From: Candidatus Faecaligallichristensenella faecipullorum
Lineage (GTDB): Bacteria > Bacillota > Clostridia > Christensenellales > Aristaeellaceae
Assembly: GCA_018716505.1 (NCBI GenBank)
Contig: DVJW01000210.1
Location: 1 to 51,911 of the forward strand
Direction of reading: 5' to 3'
Length of the DNA stretch: 51,911 nucleotides
Shown: positions 44,219 through 51,911 of the stretch, piece after piece
Layout of the letters: each line of letters begins with the position of its first letter
Numbering within the stretch: the first letter of the stretch is position 1
The notes under the pieces: model-generated
What the model was told of the DNA's origin: nothing
Database searches by the model: none
What the model saw: only the letters and a program-made list of their open reading frames with translations
Program-made: the position numbers and the translations under genes

Positions 44219-45406
44219 ATGGAGCGGATCATCCTGCACTGCGACCTGAATAACTTTTACGCCAGCGTGGAATGCCTGGACAAGCCCGAATACAGGGACA
44301 AGCCGCTGGTGGTTTCCGGGGACGAGAAGCAGCGCAAGGGCGTGGTGGTGGCCAAGAACGGCCCGGCCAAGGCCCTGGGCATCAAGACCGGGGACACGGT
44401 TTTTCAGGCCCGGCGCAAATGCCCGGAGCTCATCGCGCTGCGGCCGGATTTTCCCAAATACCATCGCTATTCCCAGGCGGTGCGGGCGGTTTACGAGCGC
44501 CACACCGATCGAATCGAGGCCTTCAGCCTGGATGAATGCTGGCTGGATGTTTCGATGGAATGCAGGAATTTTGAACAGGGGCGCGTCTTGGCCGACCTTT
44601 TGCGCGCCGAAATCCGGGGCGAGCTGGGGCTCACCATATCGGTGGGCGTGTCCTTTACCAAGGTGTTCGCCAAGCTGGGCAGCGATATGAAAAAGCCGGA
44701 CGCCACCACGGTCATCAGCCGGGAGAACTTTAAGGAAAAGGTCTGGCCCCTTCCGGTGGGGGCGCTGCTCTATGTGGGCCCGGCCACCCAGGAGCGGCTG
44801 CATTCGGGCGGAATTCAGACGATCGGGGATCTGGCGCGCCAGAGCCCGTCGTTTTTGAGCTCCCTTTTGGGCAAGGCCGGGCAAACGCTTTGGATGAGCG
44901 CCAACGGGTTGGACGGCGGCGAACCCATGAAGAGCGCCCCGGCCAGCCGCTCCATGGGCGCCATGCTGACCCTGCCGGAGGATTTGACCCGGATGGATCA
45001 GGCGCGGCCGGTGATCTATGCCCTGAGCGACCGGGTGGCCGGCCAGCTCAGGAAGGAGCATCTCTGCGCCCGGGGGGTTCAGCTCACGGTCAAGAGCAAC
45101 GAGTTTCACAACTTTGACCGGCAGAAGCAGCTGCCCTCGCCCAGTCAGCTCTCGGGCGATCTGGCCGGCGCGGCCATGGAGCTGCTCAAGGGCAAGGATC
45201 TCTGGCTTCGGCCCATACGGCTGCTGGGGGTTCGGGCCATCGAGCTTCAGGACGAGGGCGCCCCGCGCCAGCTCAGCCTGTTTGAGGACGAGGCCGAGCG
45301 CAGCCGCCGCCAGGCCCTCACCGGAGCGCTGGACGCGCTCAGGGAAAAATACGGGCCCGGCATTATCCGGCGGGGCGTGCTGATGGAACACAAGGAAGAG
45401 CGGTGA
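44219..45406 (+). CDS. dinB: Y-family DNA polymerase (DinB/Pol IV-like)
   Basis: MERIILHCDLNNFYASVECLDKPEYRDKPLVVSGDEKQRKGVVVAKN...SLDECWLDVS; start trimmed to 44219 after GGAGGGAGG. Confidence 0.92.
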   Translation: MERIILHCDLNNFYASVECLDKPEYRDKPLVVSGDEKQRKGVVVAKNGPAKALGIKTGDTVFQARRKCPELIALRPDFPKYHRYSQAVRAVYERHTDRIEAFSLDECWLDVSMECRNFEQGRVLADLLRAEIRGELGLTISVGVSFTKVFAKLGSDMKKPDATTVISRENFKEKVWPLPVGALLYVGPATQERLHSGGIQTIGDLARQSPSFLSSLLGKAGQTLWMSANGLDGGEPMKSAPASRSMGAMLTLPEDLTRMDQARPVIYALSDRVAGQLRKEHLCARGVQLTVKSNEFHNFDRQKQLPSPSQLSGDLAGAAMELLKGKDLWLRPIRLLGVRAIELQDEGAPRQLSLFEDEAERSRRQALTGALDALREKYGPGIIRRGVLMEHKEER

Positions 45407-45435
45407 GGGCGCAAAGGCCCGGGAGGTGAAAGGGT

Positions 45436-46104
45436 ATGCAGCGCATTTTGGTGGTGGAGGACGACGCGGCCATCACCCGGCATTTATGCCCGCTTTTAAG
45501 AAGCGAGGGCTTTGAGGTGGAGGCCGCCCAAACCTTTGAGCAGGCCAGGCGGGCGATTGAGGGCAATCCGCCGGATTTGGCGCTGGTGGATCTGGCCTTG
45601 CCGGATGGGCACGGCTTTGCCCTGTGTCCGCTCTTGGGCCCGCCCTTGGATGTGCCGGTGATCTTTTTAACCGCGGCGGGTGACGAGGCCAGCGTGGTGG
45701 CCGGGCTGGGGCTGGGCGCGGACGATTATGTCATCAAGCCCTTTCGGCCCATGGAGCTGGTCTCCCGAATCAAAGGCGCCCTGCGCAGGCGGGGGCGGGC
45801 GGCCGCCCTGTACCGGGTGGGGGATTTGACCCTCAACGCGGCCAGCGCCACCCTTCAAAAGAGCGGGCGGGAGATCGCCCTGTCGGCCCTGGAATACCGG
45901 CTGCTGCTGATCTTTTTCAACCATCCGGGCCAGGTGCTCAGCCGGAACCGGCTGATGGGCGAAATCTGGGATTTGGCCGGGGACTATGTGAACGACAACA
46001 CCCTTACCGTGTACATCAAGCGGCTTCGGGAGAAGATCGAGGACGACCCGGCCCGGCCGCAGCGGATCAAGACCGTGCGCGGGCTGGGCTATAAATTGGA
46101 GTGA
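45436..46104 (+). CDS. OmpR-family response regulator
   Basis: MQRILVVEDDAAITRHLCPLL...TVRGLGYKLE. Confidence 0.92.
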   Translation: MQRILVVEDDAAITRHLCPLLRSEGFEVEAAQTFEQARRAIEGNPPDLALVDLALPDGHGFALCPLLGPPLDVPVIFLTAAGDEASVVAGLGLGADDYVIKPFRPMELVSRIKGALRRRGRAAALYRVGDLTLNAASATLQKSGREIALSALEYRLLLIFFNHPGQVLSRNRLMGEIWDLAGDYVNDNTLTVYIKRLREKIEDDPARPQRIKTVRGLGYKLE

Positions 46105-46108
46105 GCCC

Positions 46109-47113
46109 ATGCGGTTTCTTTTGAACCCCGAGATCCGGCGCTTTGCCGGGGGGTATGCCATGCTTTCCGTTTTGGCCTTTCTGTTGGGGCTTTTGATTGA
46201 TTTTTCCTGCGCGCTGTACGCCCTGGCGGTCTGTTTGGGGCTGGGGGCGGCCTTTTTCGCCTTCACCCAGGCGCGGTACAGGCGAATCCGGCGTCTGTCG
46301 GGCGAACTGGACCGGGTGTTGCACGCCGGGCTCTCCCTGGATTTTGTGCCCGACGAAGAGGGGGAATTGGCCTGTCTCAGGAGCGAGATCTATAAGCTCC
46401 TGGTCAGGCTTCGGGAGCAGGCCGAGGCCCTGGAAGGGGAAAAGCGCTATTTGAACGATTCGCTGTTTGACATATCCCATCAGCTCAAGACCCCCATGGC
46501 CTCGCTGCGGCTGATTGTAAGCCGGATGAGCCGCACGGAAGACGAGGGGGAGAGAAGCGCGCTGCTCATGGAGATGAACCGGATGTTGGGGCGGGTGGAC
46601 GACTTGACCGCCACGCTGCTCAAAATCGCCCGGTTGGAATCCGGCACGCTGACGCCCGGGCGCGCTCCGGTTTCGGTGCGGGCGCTGTTTGACCGGGCGG
46701 TGCAGCCGCTCTTGATTCCCATGGAGCTCAAAAACCTGTCGTTGATTCCCCGGATTGAGCCCGAGGCCTGCTTTGAGGGGGATTTGCCGCTCACCGCCGA
46801 GGCCCTGTTAAACCTCATCAAAAACAGCATGGATTACACCCCGGAGGGCGGCGAAATCCATTTTTCGGCGCGCCAAACCCCGCTGTTTACCGAACTCGTC
46901 CTGAGAAGCGGCGGCCCGGGAATCCCGGAAGACGAGCTGCCCCATATCTTTGAGCGCTTTTATCGGGGAAAGCATGCCTCGGGGGAAGGCGTGGGCATCG
47001 GGCTCTATTTGGCCGACCAGATTGTCAGGCGCCAAAACGGGGTGCTTCGGGCGCGCAACCCGAAGGGCGGGGGCGCGGAGTTTTCCATCCGGTTCTATCG
47101 GGGCGCAATCTAG
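46109..47113 (+). CDS. Sensor histidine kinase (intramembrane-sensing architecture)
   Basis: Two N-terminal TMs with short loop; DISHQLKTPMASLRLI; GVGIGLYLADQIV. Confidence 0.9.
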   Translation: MRFLLNPEIRRFAGGYAMLSVLAFLLGLLIDFSCALYALAVCLGLGAAFFAFTQARYRRIRRLSGELDRVLHAGLSLDFVPDEEGELACLRSEIYKLLVRLREQAEALEGEKRYLNDSLFDISHQLKTPMASLRLIVSRMSRTEDEGERSALLMEMNRMLGRVDDLTATLLKIARLESGTLTPGRAPVSVRALFDRAVQPLLIPMELKNLSLIPRIEPEACFEGDLPLTAEALLNLIKNSMDYTPEGGEIHFSARQTPLFTELVLRSGGPGIPEDELPHIFERFYRGKHASGEGVGIGLYLADQIVRRQNGVLRARNPKGGGAEFSIRFYRGAI

Positions 47114-47137
47114 CAATGTGACCATTCGCTTATTTTC

Positions 47138-47155
47138 CCTTCACTTCGCTGTCAC
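47138..47155 (+). promoter_or_regulatory. Candidate response-regulator box (CCTTCAC-TTCG-CTGTCAC)
   Basis: 7-4-7 direct repeat with 11-bp period, 11 nt upstream of TATACT (47167-47172). Confidence 0.45.
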
Positions 47156-47199
47156 CCGAGCGGCGGTATACTGAAAGCCGTAAGGAGGGTGCTTTACCT

Positions 47200-47880
47200 A
47201 TGGAAATTTTAAGATGCGAAGGCCTGAGCAAGGTATACGGCCAGGGCGAGGCCAGGGTGGAGGCCTTGAAAGAGGTGTCCTTTTCGTTGGAAAAGGGCTC
47301 GTTTACCGCCATTGTGGGCCCGTCCGGCTCGGGCAAGTCCACGCTTTTGCACATTTTGGGCGGGGTGGAAACGCCCACCTCGGGCAAGCTGTTTGTGGAC
47401 GGAGCCGATGTGTTTTCCAGGAACCGAACCCAGCTGGCCATCTACCGCCGCCGCCAGGTGGGATTGATCTATCAGTTTTACAATTTGATCCCGGTGTTGG
47501 ACGTGACCGAGAACATCTTGATGCCCCTGCGGCTGGACGGGCGCAGGGCCGACCCCGGGCATTTGAAGGAACTCATGCGGTTTCTGGGCCTGGAACAGCG
47601 CGCCCGTCATCTGCCCAGCCAGCTTTCCGGCGGCCAGCAGCAGCGGGTTTCCATTGGCCGCGCCCTCATCAACGCCCCGGCCGTGGTGCTGGCCGACGAG
47701 CCCACCGGCAACCTGGACAATGAAAACAGCCGCCGGATCGTGGAGCTTTTAAAGGCCTCCAACCGAAAATACCACCAGACCTTGGTGGTCATCACCCATG
47801 ACGAGGAAATCGCCCTGCAGGCCGGGCGCATCCTGCGCATGGAGGACGGGCGCATCGTCTCGGACGAGCGGCTGGATTAG
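47200..47880 (+). CDS. ABC transporter ATP-binding protein (MacB/LolD/BceA-like)
   Basis: GPSGSGKSTLLHILGGVETPTSG; LSGGQQQRVSIGRALINAPAVVLADEPTGNLD. Confidence 0.94.
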   Translation: MEILRCEGLSKVYGQGEARVEALKEVSFSLEKGSFTAIVGPSGSGKSTLLHILGGVETPTSGKLFVDGADVFSRNRTQLAIYRRRQVGLIYQFYNLIPVLDVTENILMPLRLDGRRADPGHLKELMRFLGLEQRARHLPSQLSGGQQQRVSIGRALINAPAVVLADEPTGNLDNENSRRIVELLKASNRKYHQTLVVITHDEEIALQAGRILRMEDGRIVSDERLD

Positions 47881-47892
47881 GGGGGACGAGCC

Positions 47893-50124
47893 ATGTGGAA
47901 GCTGTATTCACTGAGCCATATCCGCCACAACCGGGCCTCCAGCCTGGGCATAGCCGGGTGTACCCTGGCCGCCTGTCTGCTCATCACCTGTCTATGTCTG
48001 GTGTTTTACAACATCTGGGCCGACGAGGTGCGCCGGGTGATCCTCACTGAGGGCCCGGCCCACGCGGTGTTGACGGGGGATTTTTCGGATGAAACCGTGG
48101 AGGCGATTGAGCGGCGGCCCGAGGTTAAAAGCGTGACCCGAAGCGCGGGCCAGACCCCGGCGTTGAACATCGAGCTCAACAACATGCGCGAAACCTATAA
48201 GGTCATGCCCGAATTGGCCGGACTGGCCGGCGTTCCGGCGGATTCCGGCTTTTTGGTTTATCATGACCGGCTGCTGTCCGCCTATTTGGTGCCCACCCCC
48301 CAAGGCCTTTCCGTCCGGTCGCTGATGGTCATCGGCTATATGGGGGCGGTGCTCTTGTGCTGCGCCACCTTGATCTTGATGCTCAAGAACGCCTTTTTTG
48401 TCTCCATGTCCAGCAGGCTTCATCAACTGGGCATATTGGAGAGCGTGGGCGCGACCCCCAAACAGCTCAGACAGGCGCTGTACAGCGAGTGCGCGATTTT
48501 GTGCCTGCCCGCCGTGGCGCTGGGCCTGGGTTTGGGGGTGTTGGCCAGTTGGGGCTTTGTGGGCTATCTGGCCAGCGTGGCCAATCCCATCAACCAGGTG
48601 GATCTTCAATATCAGTTCAGCTTTTGGGCGATGGGGGCGGCATTGTTGGCCACGCTCATCACGGTTTGGCTGTCGGCCGTGATTCCGGCGCGCAGGCTCA
48701 GCCGCATCAGCGCCCTGGAGGCCATTCGCAGCGGCGTCCAGCGCCCGGTGAAAAAGATGCGCCGGTACCGGGTGTTTTCCCGGCTGTTCGGGGTGGAGGC
48801 CGAGCTGGCCCGCAAGTCCATCTATGCCCGCAAGCGCCTGTTGCGCGCCGCGGCCTGGTCGCTGACCTTGGCTTTTTTGGGCCTTTGTGCGTTTTTAAAC
48901 GTGGAGGCCATTTCGGGCCTGAGCACCCAGCGGACCTATTTTGAGCGCTACCGGTCGCGATGGGATTTGATGGCCGCCCTGACCGAGAGCGGGGACGATT
49001 CCCGGATTTTGGGGCAAATCCGCTCCATTCCCGGGGTGGAGCGGGCCACCGCCTACCGCATGACCGTGGCGCGCGCCCGGGTGGACGGCACACTTTTGAG
49101 CGGCGAGGTCAAAGCCCTGGAGGATCCCTCGAGCCTTTCGGAAAGGCTGATTCCGGATGAGAGCGGGGCCCTCTGGCTGAAGGCGCCGGTTCTGGTGTTG
49201 GATGATCAAAGCTTTTTGGACTACTGCGCGGAAAATGGAATCATTCAAGGGGAATCGGGCGCGCTGATCGTCAACCGGATCGCCAACGGCGAGCGGGACG
49301 AGGTGCACAACCGGCTGTATTGGCCCTATCTGGCGGAGGAGACGGGCCTGTCCCTTCCGCTCTATGAGAGCGGGCGCAAGGATGAGCCCTTTGCCATTTT
49401 GGAAATCGCGGGCTTTGTGAGCGAGCCGCCCGAGCTCCGGCAGGAATTTGAGGAGGACGCCCTGGTGGTGGTGATGTCCGAAAGCCTGTATGATTCGATG
49501 AAAGACCGCTTTCCGGCGCCCTACGCCGCGGCCCTGGAAAAAGCCCCGCTCAATCCCACCGAGCGCTTTTCCATCCGCAACCGGGTGTACAATGTGATCG
49601 CGGAATCGGAACAGGAAATTGAGGGCATACAGGATCAGCTATCCGCGCTGCTGCCCCAGGGCACGGTCATCGAAAACCGCCTGGCCGCCCAGCGGGACGA
49701 CGCCACCATGCGATGGGGCATACGCGTGATTATCAGCGCCCTGGCCTGCCTGCTGGCGCTCATCGGGCTGAGCAGCGTGTTCGCGGTTTGCTTGAGCCAG
49801 ATACAGCAGCGCAGGCGCGAGTTTGCCCGCTATCTGTCCGTCGGGCTAAGTCCCGGGGGCATGGTCAAGATCCTCGTCATGGAAGGCTTGCTCATGGGAT
49901 TAAAGCCCCTTTTGATCGGGCTGGTGGTCAATATTCCGCTGACCGCGCTGATGCTCAATGCGGCCTGGATTTCCGTTCCGGCCTATCTTTCCAGCGCGCC
50001 GGTGGGCTTTATCCTGGGCTTCATGGCGCTGGTGCTGGTCATGGTGGGGCTGGCCAGTTATCTGGGCGGACGCAAAATCCTGAGGGGCAATTTAATGGAG
50101 GCCCTCAAGGACGACGCGCTGTAA
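47893..50124 (+). CDS. ABC transporter permease (FtsX/BceB-like)
   Basis: Multiple TM segments, LHQLGILESVGATPKQLRQALYSE FtsX motif, large extracytoplasmic domain. Confidence 0.9.
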   Translation: MWKLYSLSHIRHNRASSLGIAGCTLAACLLITCLCLVFYNIWADEVRRVILTEGPAHAVLTGDFSDETVEAIERRPEVKSVTRSAGQTPALNIELNNMRETYKVMPELAGLAGVPADSGFLVYHDRLLSAYLVPTPQGLSVRSLMVIGYMGAVLLCCATLILMLKNAFFVSMSSRLHQLGILESVGATPKQLRQALYSECAILCLPAVALGLGLGVLASWGFVGYLASVANPINQVDLQYQFSFWAMGAALLATLITVWLSAVIPARRLSRISALEAIRSGVQRPVKKMRRYRVFSRLFGVEAELARKSIYARKRLLRAAAWSLTLAFLGLCAFLNVEAISGLSTQRTYFERYRSRWDLMAALTESGDDSRILGQIRSIPGVERATAYRMTVARARVDGTLLSGEVKALEDPSSLSERLIPDESGALWLKAPVLVLDDQSFLDYCAENGIIQGESGALIVNRIANGERDEVHNRLYWPYLAEETGLSLPLYESGRKDEPFAILEIAGFVSEPPELRQEFEEDALVVVMSESLYDSMKDRFPAPYAAALEKAPLNPTERFSIRNRVYNVIAESEQEIEGIQDQLSALLPQGTVIENRLAAQRDDATMRWGIRVIISALACLLALIGLSSVFAVCLSQIQQRRREFARYLSVGLSPGGMVKILVMEGLLMGLKPLLIGLVVNIPLTALMLNAAWISVPAYLSSAPVGFILGFMALVLVMVGLASYLGGRKILRGNLMEALKDDAL

Positions 50125-50177
50125 ACGAAGGAATCCAGGTTTTTCCTTGCGGGCCCGGGCTGCCTGTGTTAAAATAG

Positions 50178-51710
<1,533 letters not shown>

Positions 51711-51717
51711 GCCAAAG

Positions 51718-51911
51718 AACGGGCGGGAAACCTTGTGTGGGTTTCCCGCCCGCTCAGACCGTTGACAAACCTATTTTTCTCGTTTGGGGATGCATGAAGG
51801 GGCCGCAGCCCCTTCATATTCAATCCGCAGCGGCGGCATGTACGCCGCGAGGAGCGGCCCAGGTGGCCGCTTCCTTTATCATTTTCTGGCCGCTGCCGAA
51901 GGCAGCAAGAA
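51718..51911 (-). repeat. Dispersed multi-hairpin repeat, copy 3 (truncated by window end)
   Basis: Reverse complement matches copies 1 and 2; hairpins at 51720-51752, 51794-51817, 51830-51848, 51853-51871, 51892-51906. Confidence 0.88.

Overview
GC-rich, densely coded bacterial chromosomal segment, most likely from an anaerobic Clostridia-like Firmicute. This lineage call is an inference from the OadB/BCCP/OadG/MmdA pump set, the IspH-S1 fusion and a HutP-family gene. Main contents, left to right: (1) mntP behind a yybP-ykoY (Mn2+) riboswitch/terminator; (2) a NUDIX gene; (3) a TPP-riboswitch thiamin salvage operon (thiD-tenA-thiM-thiE-HAD-GDPD); (4) GDPD and acetyltransferase genes, tRNA-Arg(CCG) and a HelD-like helicase; (5) a yjdF-type riboswitch with its YjdF/DUF2992 gene; (6) a D-amino-acid cluster (D-cysteine desulfhydrase-like; GH78-Alr-M20-DppA); (7) a biotin-dependent Na+-pump decarboxylase/transcarboxylase cluster; (8) a ZorAB/MotAB-like motor pair with long tails and no Zorya effectors; (9) GH78, aminotransferase and a two-component system; (10) an IspH-S1 fusion, plsC, cmk, HutP, BaiN-like and RpiR block; (11) a PD-(D/E)XK nuclease - SNF2 ATPase - Y-family polymerase operon followed closely by a TCS and a BceAB/MacB-like ABC transporter; (12) a GH51 arabinofuranosidase. 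A dispersed multi-hairpin element occurs three times (both window ends and ~41.8 kb). Several of its stems differ between copies but stay self-complementary. The most novel-looking items are this element, the nuclease/SNF2/DinB operon and the orphan ZorAB-like motor. All functional assignments come from reading the sequence; no database search was run.
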